64,000 nucleotides of DNA from Labedella gwakjiensis (GCF_003014675.1 NZ_PYAU01000001.1:2232001-2296000); one strand, 5' to 3'. Positions 53,116 to 61,543 are shown, counted from the first letter of the stretch. Notes: generated by a model not told the origin, from the letters alone. Translations and numbers: made by a program.

Positions 53116-54216
53116 ATGCCGAACACGGTCACCACTCCCCGCGCCGGATCCCGTAAGTCTTCAGGGATCCGGCGCGGGGAGACCGCCGCCGGCTGGCTGT
53201 TCACCGCCCCGGTCATCCTGATCCTGGGACTGTTCCTCTTCGTCCCCGTATTGATGGCGATCTGGGTCAGCGTCTCCGACTGGCAGGGTCGGGGGAGCCC
53301 CCTTTCGGGCGAGGTCGGTTTCGTCGGCCTCGACAACTACGCGGCGGTCACCTCAGGCGGCGGGCTCGCCGAGCGCAACTTCGGCCTCTCCCTCCGCAAC
53401 AACGCCTGGTACGTCGCGCTCGTCGTGCCGCTGCAGACGGCTCTGTCGCTGTTCCTCGCCGTCCTCGTCAATCGGGCGATCCTGCGCGGGCGAGGCTTCT
53501 TCCGCACGGCCTTCTACTTCCCTTCGGTGACGAGCTCGGTCGCGATCACGATCCTGTGGCTGTTCCTCTTCTCCACGACGGGTGTCGTCAACTCCTTCCT
53601 CGGCTGGTTCGGCATCAGCGGACCCAACTGGTTCAACGATCCCAGTCAGATCTTCCACAACGCTCTCGCGACGATCGGTATCACGGGGGCGCCCGAGGCG
53701 CTCACCGGCGGCGGACCGCTGGGAGTGTCGTGGTACGAGTGGCTCGGCGGACCCTCCGTGGCGATGTTCGCGTTCATGCTCATGGCCATCTTCACCACGA
53801 GTGGCACGTTCATGCTGCTCTTCATCGCCGCGCTTCAGAACGTGGGCGCCGAGCTCGGCGAGGCCGGCGTCATGGACGGCGCGAGCGGGTGGCAGCGCTT
53901 CTGGCACATCACCCTGCCGCAGCTGCGACCGACGCTCTTCACCGTCCTCACGCTCGGACTGATCGGCTGCTGGCAGGTCTTCGAGCAGATCTACACCGGA
54001 ACGCAGGGCGGGCCGGCCAAGACGACGCTGACCCCCGCCTACCTCTCGTACCAGTCCGCCTTCGTCGGCCAGGAGTGGGGGGAGGGCTCGGCGATCGCCT
54101 TCATCCTGTTCCTCATCATCATCGCCTTCACGGTGCTTCAACGCTGGGTGCTCCGCGAACGTCCCGTCTCGAAGCGTCGCGCCCGCCAGTACGAGATCAG
54201 GGAGACCGCACGATGA
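53116..54216 (+). CDS. sugar ABC importer, permease 1 (MalF/UgpA type)
   Basis: A 366-residue permease with about six spans. The first lies near residue 30 (AAGWLFTAPVILILGLFLFVPVLMAIWVSV). The EAA loop is ELGEAGVMDGASGWQRFWHITLPQLRP, the docking site for an ABC ATPase. It is somewhat longer than usual because of a loop near residues 150-220 (SGPNWFNDPS to GPLGVSWYEWLGGPS). ATG 53116 is two bases past the binding-protein stop. A 17-bp perfect hairpin spans codons 8-22 and may slow translation of the permease relative to the binding protein. Confidence 0.88.
   Translation: MPNTVTTPRAGSRKSSGIRRGETAAGWLFTAPVILILGLFLFVPVLMAIWVSVSDWQGRGSPLSGEVGFVGLDNYAAVTSGGGLAERNFGLSLRNNAWYVALVVPLQTALSLFLAVLVNRAILRGRGFFRTAFYFPSVTSSVAITILWLFLFSTTGVVNSFLGWFGISGPNWFNDPSQIFHNALATIGITGAPEALTGGGPLGVSWYEWLGGPSVAMFAFMLMAIFTTSGTFMLLFIAALQNVGAELGEAGVMDGASGWQRFWHITLPQLRPTLFTVLTLGLIGCWQVFEQIYTGTQGGPAKTTLTPAYLSYQSAFVGQEWGEGSAIAFILFLIIIAFTVLQRWVLRERPVSKRRARQYEIRETAR
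53136..53180 (+). promoter_or_regulatory. intragenic stem-loop at the start of permease 1
   Basis: A perfect 17-bp inverted repeat (53136-53152 with 53164-53180, TCCCCGCGCCGGATCCC) with an 11-base loop. It begins 20 bases after the permease start codon and 23 bases after the binding-protein stop. Position and strength fit an intercistronic structure that stabilises the binding-protein message or dampens permease expression. Confidence 0.5.
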
Positions 54217-55121
54217 GCGAGGTGATCCCCGCGCAGGCGAAGGTCCGTCAGGTGGACCCCGCCCGTCCCGCCCGTCGACGGCGACCATGGGCCAGCCGCC
54301 GCGCCATCGGCCAGCCACTGCTGTACGCGATGCTGGTGTCCCTCGCCATCGTCTACATCTTCCCGTTCCTCGTGCAGCTGGCGACGTCCGTGAAGACGGA
54401 CGCCGAGGCGGCCGACAGCGCGCTCTCACTCGTTCCGCAGACGTTCACGTTCGCGGCCTACGAGGCCCTGTTCGGTCGGAGCGACTACCCGATCTGGTTC
54501 GCGAACTCCGCGATCGTGACGGTGTGCGTGACGCTCGGCCGCGTGTTCTTCGCGTCGCTCGCCGGATACGCCCTGGCCCGACTCGACTTCCGCGGACGCG
54601 GCGTGATCTTCGCGCTCGTCGTGGGGGTCATGGCTGTTCCTGCCGTCGTTCTGCTCATCCCGAAGTTCCTCGTGCTCAACCAGATCGGCATGTACGACTC
54701 GTACGCCGGCATGATCCTGCCGTTGCTCGTCGACGCCGCGGGGGTGTTCATCATGAAGAACTTCTTCGAATCGATCCCCGTGTCGGTCGAGGAACAGGCC
54801 CGTATCGACGGCGCCGGGACCTTCCGGGTGTTCTGGTCGATCGTCCTCCCGATGGCGAGACCCGCGCTCATCACGATCGTGATCCTGTCGTTCCAAGGCT
54901 CGTGGAACGAGCTGAGCCACTTCATCGTCTCCACGCAATCGCCCGAGCTGACGACGCTGACGAAGGGCGTCGCGAGTCTCGCCTCCGGGCAGCTCAGTCA
55001 GGGCACGCAGTACCCGCTGAAGCTCGCAGCAGCGGCGATCATGACGATCCCCGTCGCGGTGCTCTTCTTCATCTTCCAGAAACGCATCATGAACAACACC
55101 GAAGGAGCTGTCAAAGGATGA
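54213..55121 (+). CDS. sugar ABC importer, permease 2 (MalG type)
   Basis: A 302-residue permease with six spans. The EAA loop is SVEEQARIDGAGTFRVFWSIVLPMARPAL, and the C-terminal AVLFFIFQKRIMNNTEGAVKG closely follows MalG-type endings (the FxxFQ(K/R)xF/I...G(x)xxG tail). ATG 54213 overlaps permease 1 by four bases; the glycosidase start overlaps its own stop. No ATP-binding gene is in this operon, so it must borrow a shared MsiK/MalK-type ATPase encoded elsewhere, as actinobacterial sugar importers commonly do. Confidence 0.88.
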   Translation: MSEVIPAQAKVRQVDPARPARRRRPWASRRAIGQPLLYAMLVSLAIVYIFPFLVQLATSVKTDAEAADSALSLVPQTFTFAAYEALFGRSDYPIWFANSAIVTVCVTLGRVFFASLAGYALARLDFRGRGVIFALVVGVMAVPAVVLLIPKFLVLNQIGMYDSYAGMILPLLVDAAGVFIMKNFFESIPVSVEEQARIDGAGTFRVFWSIVLPMARPALITIVILSFQGSWNELSHFIVSTQSPELTTLTKGVASLASGQLSQGTQYPLKLAAAAIMTIPVAVLFFIFQKRIMNNTEGAVKG

Positions 55122-57052
55122 CGAACGCGGCGGACGCCACCACCGAGACCCCCCGCCAGCCCCTGCTGAACGACTCCGTCATCGCGCTCCGCGCGCCCAC
55201 TCAGGTGTGGTCGGCGCGGAGCGGCGACATGGGCGACGGCGCGATCGACGGCGTCTACCACGGCGACGTACGGTTCCTGCGGCGGGCTGCGCTCACCTAC
55301 GACGGACACGTTCCCGAGTGGATCTCGGTGTCGCCCGACGGCCCCTCTCGGGTGGTCTTCGGTGGGCTGCTCCGCGCGATCGACGACCGGTTCCCGGACC
55401 CGCAGGTGCGGATCCTTCGCGAGCGCATCGTCGCCGACGGCGACGTGCTCGAGACGATCTCGGTCGTGTCGGCACTCGCCGCGCCGGTGCGCACGACCGT
55501 GCGCCTGACGCTCACACCCGAGTTCGCCTCCCTCACGGATGTGAAGGCGGGCGCGCCGCGCGCCGGTGCCGTCTCGATGACCGTCGACCCCGCAGCCGAT
55601 GCCGTTTGTGCATCGTCGAACGGGAAGACCCTCGACATCACCGCGCCGGGTGCGCGCGTCGACGTCGCGGGCGAGGACATCGCGCTCTCCTGGGAGGTGG
55701 AGCTCGACGCGCGCGGGCGGGTGGATCTCTCCTGGAAGCAGTCGTTGCACGACTCCGGCCTCGTGGTGCGCGGCGTGACCAGTGCGACCGGTTGGGATGC
55801 GCGCCCCGAGGGGGACGACCCTCGGCTGACGCGCTGGGTGGAGCGAGCGCTCGGCGACCTCGACGCGCTCCGACTCGCCCTCCCGGACCACCCCGACGAC
55901 GAGTTCCTGGCCGCCGGAGCGCCCTGGTTCTTCACCCTGTTCGGGCGGGACTCACTGTGGGCCGCGCGCCTGCTGCTGCCCGTCGACTGGCGCATCGCGG
56001 CCTCGACGCTGCGTGTGCTGGCCCGACTCCAAGGAACGGAGGACGAGCCGAGCACGGCTCAGCAGCCGGGCAAGATCCTGCACGAGCTGCGGGGGGCGCC
56101 CGTCGATATGCCTGCGGAGGGCATCCTCCTTCCCCCCGTCTACTACGGCACCGTCGACGCGACCCCGTTGTGGGTCTGCCTCCTCTCCGAGGCGTGGGCT
56201 GCGGGGATGCCCGATGACGAGGTCCGGTCGTTGCTGCCGACGCTCCGTGCGGCGCTCGACTGGTTGCTCCACCACGGCGACAGCGACGGCGACGGCTTCA
56301 TCGACTACATCGACACCACGGGTCACGGGCTCGCGAATCAGGGGTGGAAGGACTCCGGAGACTCCATCCAGTGGCGTGACGGAAGCCTCGCCGAGGGCCC
56401 CATCGCGCTGAGCGAGGTGCAGGGGTACGCGTACGAAGCCGCGTGCGCCGGCGCCGAGATCCTCGACAGGCTCGGCGAGACCGGTGGGCAGGAACTGCGT
56501 GATTGGGCGGCGTCGTTGAAGTCGAGGTTCGCCGATGCTTACTGGGTGCAGACGCCAGAAGGTCGCTACCCCGGCATCGCGCTCGACGCGAACAAGCGGC
56601 CGGTCGACACCCTGACGAGCAACATCGGTCACCTCCTGGGCACCGGCATCCTCGATGCGGACGACGAGGCGCACGTCGCCGGCCTCCTCGTCGGACCGAC
56701 GATGCTGTCCGGATTCGGGCTACGGACCATGTCCACGCAGGCGGCCGGCTACTGGCCGCTGAGCTATCACGGCGGCAGCGTCTGGACCCACGACTCCGCG
56801 ATCGTCGCCCGCGGCATGGCCCTGGCGGGACGGCATGAGGAAGCCCGGATGGTCGTCGACGGACTCCTCGCCGCCGCGGAGGGATTCGACTTCCGCATGC
56901 CCGAATTGCACTCGGGCGACGACTCGGGGATGACGAGCGTGCCGACGCCCTACCCGGCCGCGTGCCGCCCGCAGGCCTGGTCGGCCGCGGCCGCCATCAC
57001 GGCGATGGACGTGACGCGCGCGTCGAGTCGGGACGACGTTCGTCATCGCTAG
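55118..57052 (+). CDS. amylo-alpha-1,6-glucosidase/glycogen debranching-like glycoside hydrolase
   Basis: A 644-residue cytoplasmic enzyme. Residues about 17-210 match the debranching-enzyme N-terminal bis domain (DGVYHGDVRFLRRAALTYDGHVPEWISV). Residues about 265-640 form an (alpha/alpha)6 barrel: APWFFTLFGRDSLWAARLLLP, TVDATPLWVCLLSEAW, GLANQGWKDSGDSIQWRDG with the likely catalytic Asp/Glu region, ALSEVQGYAYEA, and STQAAGYWPLSYHGGSVWTHDSAIVARGMALAG. It would cleave imported branched or alpha-linked oligosaccharides. ATG 55118 overlaps the permease stop (ATGA), so uptake and hydrolysis are coupled. Confidence 0.85.
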   Translation: MTNAADATTETPRQPLLNDSVIALRAPTQVWSARSGDMGDGAIDGVYHGDVRFLRRAALTYDGHVPEWISVSPDGPSRVVFGGLLRAIDDRFPDPQVRILRERIVADGDVLETISVVSALAAPVRTTVRLTLTPEFASLTDVKAGAPRAGAVSMTVDPAADAVCASSNGKTLDITAPGARVDVAGEDIALSWEVELDARGRVDLSWKQSLHDSGLVVRGVTSATGWDARPEGDDPRLTRWVERALGDLDALRLALPDHPDDEFLAAGAPWFFTLFGRDSLWAARLLLPVDWRIAASTLRVLARLQGTEDEPSTAQQPGKILHELRGAPVDMPAEGILLPPVYYGTVDATPLWVCLLSEAWAAGMPDDEVRSLLPTLRAALDWLLHHGDSDGDGFIDYIDTTGHGLANQGWKDSGDSIQWRDGSLAEGPIALSEVQGYAYEAACAGAEILDRLGETGGQELRDWAASLKSRFADAYWVQTPEGRYPGIALDANKRPVDTLTSNIGHLLGTGILDADDEAHVAGLLVGPTMLSGFGLRTMSTQAAGYWPLSYHGGSVWTHDSAIVARGMALAGRHEEARMVVDGLLAAAEGFDFRMPELHSGDDSGMTSVPTPYPAACRPQAWSAAAAITAMDVTRASSRDDVRHR

Positions 57053-57055
57053 CCT
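57050..57055 (+). promoter_or_regulatory. leaderless-type -10 box overlapping a stop codon
   Basis: TAGCCT, whose first three bases are the stop codon of the debranching-like gene, then six bases (CGGTTC) and ATG 57062 of the VOC gene. Confidence 0.5.
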
Positions 57056-57061
57056 CGGTTC

Positions 57062-57475
57062 ATGAGCGATTTTCCTCACCTGCTCCACACCGTCCTGGAC
57101 ACTCCCGATGTGCGAGGCCTCGCGGAGTTCTATCGTCGGCTGCTCGGGTTGCGGTATCGACCGGGGGACGAACCGACGGCGGAGAGCGGCGTCGATGATG
57201 TCGACTGGCTTGTCCTGACCGATGCGCACGGCAATCGCAGACTCGCATTCCAGTTGGCGGCGGAGCTGAAGCGGACGACGTGGCCGTCGCCCGAGGTCCC
57301 GATGCAGATGCACCTCGACCTCACGGTGCCCGATTCGGAGGCTCTCGCGCGCCAGCACGCGAGAGCTCTCGAACTCGGTGCGGAGCTCCTCTTCGATCGC
57401 ACCGACGACCCCGATGAGCCGCTCTACGTCTATGCGGACCCAGCGGGCCACCCGTTCTGCATCTTTGTGGCGTGA
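57062..57475 (+). CDS. VOC (glyoxalase/bleomycin resistance) superfamily protein
   Basis: A 137-residue protein with two beta-alpha-beta-beta-beta halves of the vicinal-oxygen-chelate fold. HTVLDTPDVRGLAEFYRRLLGL opens the first (metal-site His near residue 9), MHLDLTVPDSEALARQHARALELGAE opens the second, and YADPAGHPFCIF closes it with the usual GHPFC motif. Members are dioxygenases, isomerases or drug-binding proteins; this one cannot be narrowed down. Start ATG 57062 fits leaderless initiation. Confidence 0.8.
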   Translation: MSDFPHLLHTVLDTPDVRGLAEFYRRLLGLRYRPGDEPTAESGVDDVDWLVLTDAHGNRRLAFQLAAELKRTTWPSPEVPMQMHLDLTVPDSEALARQHARALELGAELLFDRTDDPDEPLYVYADPAGHPFCIFVA

Positions 57476-57569
57476 TGCGGGCTCCCGCTGAGGAGAACGA
57501 CCGGATCGGTCCGCGATAGTAGGGTGCGCATCACGACTCTCCGCGAGTGTTGACGGCGAAGGGGTGATC

Positions 57570-58436
57570 ATGATCGCTGAACTGAACAGCCTGATCGAGC
57601 GGATCGAGAAGCATCTGACCGAGGACCTCGACATCGCCCGGGTGGCGGTCGAACTCGGGACGACGGAATACCACCTCCGGCGGATGTTCTCATCGCTCGC
57701 CGGGATGCCGTTGTCGGAATACGTCCGGCGTCGCCGCATGACGCTCGCCGCCGCGGACGTCCTCGGTGACGACGGTCTGCTGGCGATCGCGACGCGGTAC
57801 GGCTATGGATCGACCGAGGCCTTCGGTCGGGCCTTCCGCTCCGTCCACGGTGTCGGTCACGGCGACGTTCGCCGTCATGGCGGGCCCCTTCGCACACAAC
57901 CGCAGATCAGGTTCCGCCTGACCGTAGAAGGGAACACTTTCATGGACACACGCATCACGGACGGGCCGGCTTTCCGCCTCGTCGGGCACGCGGCCCGCGT
58001 GCCGCTCATCCATCACGGCGTGAATCCGCACATCCAGGCGCACATCGCCTCACTGCCCCCGGAGGAACACGCCCGACTGAAGGGGCTGAGCAACATCGAG
58101 CCCGCGGGCCTGCTGCAGGTCAGCGACTCGGTCGACGCGGATTATGCGGAGGGGAGCGAGCTGACCTACCTGCACGGCGTCGCGATCAGCGCAGGGACCC
58201 CGACGCCCGAGGACCTCGATTCGATCGAGGTGCCGGCTGGGACCTGGGCCGTCTTCCGCACCGAGGGCGAGTACCCGAGCACCCTCCAGGCGGCCTGGGC
58301 GGCGACAGCGACGGAGTGGTTCCCGTCCAACCCGTGGCGGCTTCGCCCGGGTCCATCGATCGTCGCGGTCCTCGACCGCAGCGAGGACTTCACCACCGCC
58401 ACGTGTGAGCTGTGGCTCCCGGTCGAGCGCGCCTGA
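57570..58436 (+). CDS. AraC family regulator with GyrI-like effector domain
   Basis: A 288-residue regulator. N-terminal AraC double helix-turn-helix: IEKHLTEDLDIARVAVELGTTEYHLRRMFSSLAGMPLSEYVRRRRM and ATRYGYGSTEAFGRAFRSVHG (to about residue 105). The C-terminal half is a GyrI-like/AraC effector-binding domain beginning DTRITDGPAFRLVGHAARVP and containing VPAGTWAVFRTEGEYP. This Rob/TipA-type layout usually senses cationic or hydrophobic drugs. ATG 57570 has AAGGGG five bases upstream, preferred over GTG 57564. Convergent with the stress reductase, with a nested hairpin between. Confidence 0.85.
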   Translation: MIAELNSLIERIEKHLTEDLDIARVAVELGTTEYHLRRMFSSLAGMPLSEYVRRRRMTLAAADVLGDDGLLAIATRYGYGSTEAFGRAFRSVHGVGHGDVRRHGGPLRTQPQIRFRLTVEGNTFMDTRITDGPAFRLVGHAARVPLIHHGVNPHIQAHIASLPPEEHARLKGLSNIEPAGLLQVSDSVDADYAEGSELTYLHGVAISAGTPTPEDLDSIEVPAGTWAVFRTEGEYPSTLQAAWAATATEWFPSNPWRLRPGPSIVAVLDRSEDFTTATCELWLPVERA

Positions 58437-58457
58437 GCGGAGGTGGTCGACCCGAAC

Positions 58458-58501
58458 GACAGCGTCCCCGCCCTCGACGGATCGAGTGCGGGGACGCTGT
58501 C
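58458..58501. terminator. bidirectional terminator between convergent genes
   Basis: A 14-bp outer stem (58458-58471 with 58488-58501, GACAGCGTCCCCGC) and a nested 5-bp inner stem (CTCGA/TCGAG). It lies 21 bases after the AraC stop and 14 bases from the reductase stop at 58516. Confidence 0.75.
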
Positions 58502-58515
58502 GGTGGTGCTGCGGG

Positions 58516-59397
58516 TCAGTGACCCGTGGTGCCGCCGTTCACGACGATGGTCTCGCCGCTCGTGTAGCTGGACTCGTTCGACGCGAGGTACACGTACGTC
58601 GAGGCGAGCTCGGCCGGCTGGCCGGGACGGCCGAAGGGCGTGTCCTCACCGAACGACGTGAGCTTCTCCATCGGGACGCTCGACGGCTGGAGCGGTGTCC
58701 AGAACGGGCCCGGTGCGACACCGTTCACACGGATGCCGCGCTCGGCCAGCTGGCCGGCCATCGCGCGCGTCCAATTGGTGATGCCGGCCTTGCTCGTGGC
58801 GTACTCCGCGAGCGACGGCGACGGCTGGAAGCTCTGAATCGAGCCGGTCGTGATGATGCCCGAGCCGGGCTCGAGGTGCGGCGACGCCGCCTTCGTCAGC
58901 CAGAAGAGCGAGTAGACGTTCGTCTTCATGACGTGGTCGAGTACACCCGTGTCGAGGTCGTCGATGCTGTCGACCGTTGGCATGATGCCCGCGACCATGA
59001 CGAGCAGATCGATGCCGCCGAGCTTCGAGACCGTGTCGGCGACGAGCTGCTGGCACACCTCTTCCTTCGCGATGTCGCCCGGGAGGAGGGCGACGGTCCG
59101 ACCGGCTTCCTCGACGAGCTTCGCGGTGTCCTCGGCGTTCTCCTGCTCCTCGGGGAGGTAGCCGATAGCGACGTCAGCGCCCTCACGGGCGAACGCGATC
59201 GCCACGGCGCGGCCGATGCCGGAGTCGCCACCCGTGATGAGCGCGCGGCGACCGGCGAGGCGGCCGTGGCCCTCATAGGTCTTCTCGCCGTGGTCGGGAG
59301 CCGGGTCCATCTTGTAGAAGTCGCCGGGGACGGGCTGCTTCTGCTCGGGGAACGGCGGCTGGGGGAAGGCCTTTGTGGGGTCGGTCAGATGGGACAT
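58516..59397 (-). CDS. SDR family oxidoreductase, general stress protein 39 type
   Basis: A 293-residue oxidoreductase. It has the extended N-terminus of the YdaD/GSP39 group (PFPEQKQPVPGDFYKMDPAPDHGEKTYEGHGRLAGR, about 45 residues), then the Rossmann motif ALITGGDSGIGRAVAIAFAREGADV. The active site is Ser in TTGSIQSF and YATSK. The usual NNAG is here MVAG. C-terminal PGQPAELASTYVYLASNESSYTSGETIVVNGG is standard for SDRs. ATG 59397 has AAGGAGAACCCC upstream. Homologues belong to stress regulons; the Dps gene downstream supports that. Confidence 0.85.
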   Translation of the reverse strand: MSHLTDPTKAFPQPPFPEQKQPVPGDFYKMDPAPDHGEKTYEGHGRLAGRRALITGGDSGIGRAVAIAFAREGADVAIGYLPEEQENAEDTAKLVEEAGRTVALLPGDIAKEEVCQQLVADTVSKLGGIDLLVMVAGIMPTVDSIDDLDTGVLDHVMKTNVYSLFWLTKAASPHLEPGSGIITTGSIQSFQPSPSLAEYATSKAGITNWTRAMAGQLAERGIRVNGVAPGPFWTPLQPSSVPMEKLTSFGEDTPFGRPGQPAELASTYVYLASNESSYTSGETIVVNGGTTGH

Positions 59398-59448
59398 GGG
59401 GTTCTCCTTCGTTCGTGCAACGGGTGCCGGAGGTTTCCGGCTGCTGCA

Positions 59449-59454
59449 TAGGTT
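59449..59454 (+). promoter_or_regulatory. leaderless-type -10 box
   Basis: TAGGTT, six bases (GTGGGG), then ATG 59461 of the DUF2945 gene. It favours this ATG over the GTG at 59455. Confidence 0.5.
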
Positions 59455-59460
59455 GTGGGG

Positions 59461-59664
59461 ATGGCTATCTCACAAGGTGACAAGGTGTCGTGGAAGACAT
59501 CGCAGGGTAAGACTCACGGCAAGACGGTGCGCAAGCGCGTGAGCGAGTTCGAGTTCGACGGGCAGACGTTCAAGCCCACGGACGACGACCCGTACTGGAT
59601 CGTGGAGTCGTCGAGCTCCGGGAAGCAGGCGGCTCACAAGGAGTCCTCGCTCACCGCCGAGTGA
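59461..59664 (+). CDS. DUF2945 (HVA1-like) small protein
   Basis: A 67-residue basic protein. The pattern ISQGDKVSWKTSQGKTHGKTVRKR followed by DDDPYWIVESSSSGKQAAHK matches the DUF2945/HVA1 (hypervirulence-associated TUDOR-like) family: a small beta-barrel with a conserved ending. Function unknown; frequently seen among stress genes. It is divergent from the GSP39-type reductase by 63 bases and converges on the FAD reductase (stop 59672). Confidence 0.75.
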   Translation: MAISQGDKVSWKTSQGKTHGKTVRKRVSEFEFDGQTFKPTDDDPYWIVESSSSGKQAAHKESSLTAE

Positions 59665-59671
59665 CGTCCCT

Positions 59672-60865
59672 TCAGGCGGCACCCGGGCGGATCCGTCCGA
59701 TGAGGTCGGCGGCGTCGGCCGGCGGGTTCGCGAGCACCTCGCGAGCCTCGTCGGTCCCGCCGTCGGTCCGCCAGAGGAGCACGCCCACGGGGCGTCCCTC
59801 CTCCAGGTAGTAGACGACGCCCGACTCGAGCTCCTCGGTCCAGTCCTCGATCGTCTCGAGCGAGGCGTCGAGCGTGCCGACGGCCTCCCACGAGAACTCG
59901 AAGACGTCGGAGTAGAACGACGGCGTGTGCGTGTAGGCCTCGTCGGCACCGGCGATCGACCGGCCGGCGGCGCGACCCATCTGCTCGGCGTTGTCGACGT
60001 GCTCCACGCGGGTCCGGCCGAGGATCGCGTCGGGGTATGACGCGACGTCGCCGGCCGCCCAGATGTTCTCGTCGGCGGTGCGGAGCCGCTCGTCCACGAC
60101 GATGCCGTCGTCCACCGCGAGTCCCGCTGCCTCCGCGATCCCCGTGACCGGGGTCACGCCGAGTCCGGTCACGACGACGTTCGCGTCGAGAGTGGTGCCG
60201 TCGTCGAGGCGGAGCGTGACCGCGTGGTCGTCGATCGAGACGGACTCCACGCGTCGGCCCGGACGCACCGTGATGCCCGCGGCCCGGAAGCGGTCTTCGA
60301 CCCGGTGGGCGAGATCCGCGGGGAACGCCGAGCCGCCGAGCGTCTCGTCGGGCGTGACGAGAGTCACCTCTGTCTCGTTCTGCACGAGCGCCGCCGCGAG
60401 TTCCTGGCCGATGTAGCCGCCGCCCACCACGACGGCGCGAACACCTGCGCCGGAGCGCTTCCGCAGCGCGTGGTAGTCGCTTGCGCTGCGGAACGCGATC
60501 ACACGGTCGTCCGATTCGCCGTCGAGGGTGCGGGGTGCGCCGCCCGTGGCGAGCAGCAGCTTCTCGTACGAGATGGTGTCGCCGCCCGCCGTCGTGACGG
60601 TGCGGGCCTCGCGGTCGATCGCCGTGACCTCGGTCTCGAGCCGGATGTCGGCGCCCGTCGCCTCGGCCGTGCCGAGAGGCACCTTGTCCCAGGTGAACTC
60701 GTCGTCGGTCCAAAGCTTCTTCGACAGCGCCGGACGCGTGTACGGCTCGTCGACGTCGGCACTGAGGATGACGATCGATCCGTCTTCGTCGACCTCGCGG
60801 ATGCCGCGGGCCGCCGAGTCGGCGACCATGCCGCCGCCGATGATCAGGTACTGGGGGGTGTCCAT
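59672..60865 (-). CDS. FAD-dependent pyridine nucleotide-disulfide oxidoreductase (AIF/rubredoxin reductase-like)
   Basis: A 397-residue flavoprotein. FAD site YLIIGGGMVADSAARGI (residues 5-21) and its closing motif TADENIWAAGDVASYPD; NAD(P)H site RAVVVGGGYIGQELAAALV (about 145). The fingerprint ATGGAPRTLDG lies between. C-terminal domain (about 310-397) is the reductase dimerisation type, with SFYSDVFEFSWEAVG. No redox-active CxxC. Likely an NAD(P)H:acceptor reductase of the ferredoxin or apoptosis-inducing-factor class. ATG 60865 preceded by GGAGGACCGGAAC. It lies downstream of dps on the same strand, after a terminator hairpin. Confidence 0.85.
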   Translation of the reverse strand: MDTPQYLIIGGGMVADSAARGIREVDEDGSIVILSADVDEPYTRPALSKKLWTDDEFTWDKVPLGTAEATGADIRLETEVTAIDREARTVTTAGGDTISYEKLLLATGGAPRTLDGESDDRVIAFRSASDYHALRKRSGAGVRAVVVGGGYIGQELAAALVQNETEVTLVTPDETLGGSAFPADLAHRVEDRFRAAGITVRPGRRVESVSIDDHAVTLRLDDGTTLDANVVVTGLGVTPVTGIAEAAGLAVDDGIVVDERLRTADENIWAAGDVASYPDAILGRTRVEHVDNAEQMGRAAGRSIAGADEAYTHTPSFYSDVFEFSWEAVGTLDASLETIEDWTEELESGVVYYLEEGRPVGVLLWRTDGGTDEAREVLANPPADAADLIGRIRPGAA

Positions 60866-60934
60866 GTTCCGGTCCTCCGTGGTGGGTGGAAAGAAGGGTG
60901 GATGGGAAAGGGTGAGGCGTGTGGCCGCGGACGC

Positions 60935-60976
60935 GACAGCGGCCCCCCGCGCGCGTTCGCGCGTGGAGCCGCTGTC
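60935..60976 (-). terminator. hairpin downstream of dps
   Basis: GACAGCGGC (60935-60943) pairs with GCCGCTGTC (60968-60976), with an inner CGCGC/GCGCG stem. It is 21 bases beyond the dps stop on the minus strand and separates it from the FAD reductase gene. Confidence 0.6.
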
Positions 60977-60997
60977 GGTGGTGTCGTGTGTCCGGAC

Positions 60998-61543
60998 CTA
61001 GCTGGAGCGCTTGGCGGTGCGGTTCTCCGCGCCCACCATCCAGGCGTACTGCTCGAGCTTCTCGATGATCCCGTGCAGGATGTCGGCGCTCGTCGGGTCG
61101 GCCTCGTCGACGGTGTCGTGCACCTCGCGCATCGTGCCGACCGTGGCCTCGATCCGCTGCACCACGAGGTCGACGGCCTCGGTGGTGTCGATCTCGCCGT
61201 GCGGGAACTCGGGGAGAGTCGTCGTGGCCGAGACCGTGTCGCTGCGGCCGTCCGGCACCGCGTGGAGGGCGCGGAGTCGCTCGGCGACCTCGTCGCTGAA
61301 TTCGCGCGCGGCGTCGATGATCTCGTCGAGCTGCAGGTGCAGGTCGCGGAAGTTCTTGCCGACGATGTTCCAGTGCGCCTGCTTGCCCTGGAGGTGCAGC
61401 TCGATGAGGTCGACGAGCACGGCCTGCATGCTGTCGGTGAGCTCCTTCGTCGCGACGAAGCCCTTCTCGGCGTTCTGGCGGCGGGTCTTCTTGGCGCCCG
61501 AGTCGGCCGGGGCGGTGGCGGTGCGGTCGAGAGTGTCCGTCAT
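60998..61543 (-). CDS. dps: Dps family DNA-binding ferritin-like protein
   Basis: A 181-residue protein that would form a dodecameric shell, oxidise Fe(II) with hydrogen peroxide, and protect DNA. The inter-subunit ferroxidase ligands are visible in LHLQGKQAHWNIVGKNFRDLHLQLDEIIDAAREFSDEVAERL (His, Asp, Glu). The N-terminus carries a basic tail (GAKKTRRQNAEKG) suited to DNA binding, typical of actinobacterial Dps. Start at ATG 61543, after AAGGAGAAGAAG; the frame is open upstream to 61675 but lacks a ribosome site. Placed between stress-type genes. Confidence 0.9.
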   Translation of the reverse strand: MTDTLDRTATAPADSGAKKTRRQNAEKGFVATKELTDSMQAVLVDLIELHLQGKQAHWNIVGKNFRDLHLQLDEIIDAAREFSDEVAERLRALHAVPDGRSDTVSATTTLPEFPHGEIDTTEAVDLVVQRIEATVGTMREVHDTVDEADPTSADILHGIIEKLEQYAWMVGAENRTAKRSS

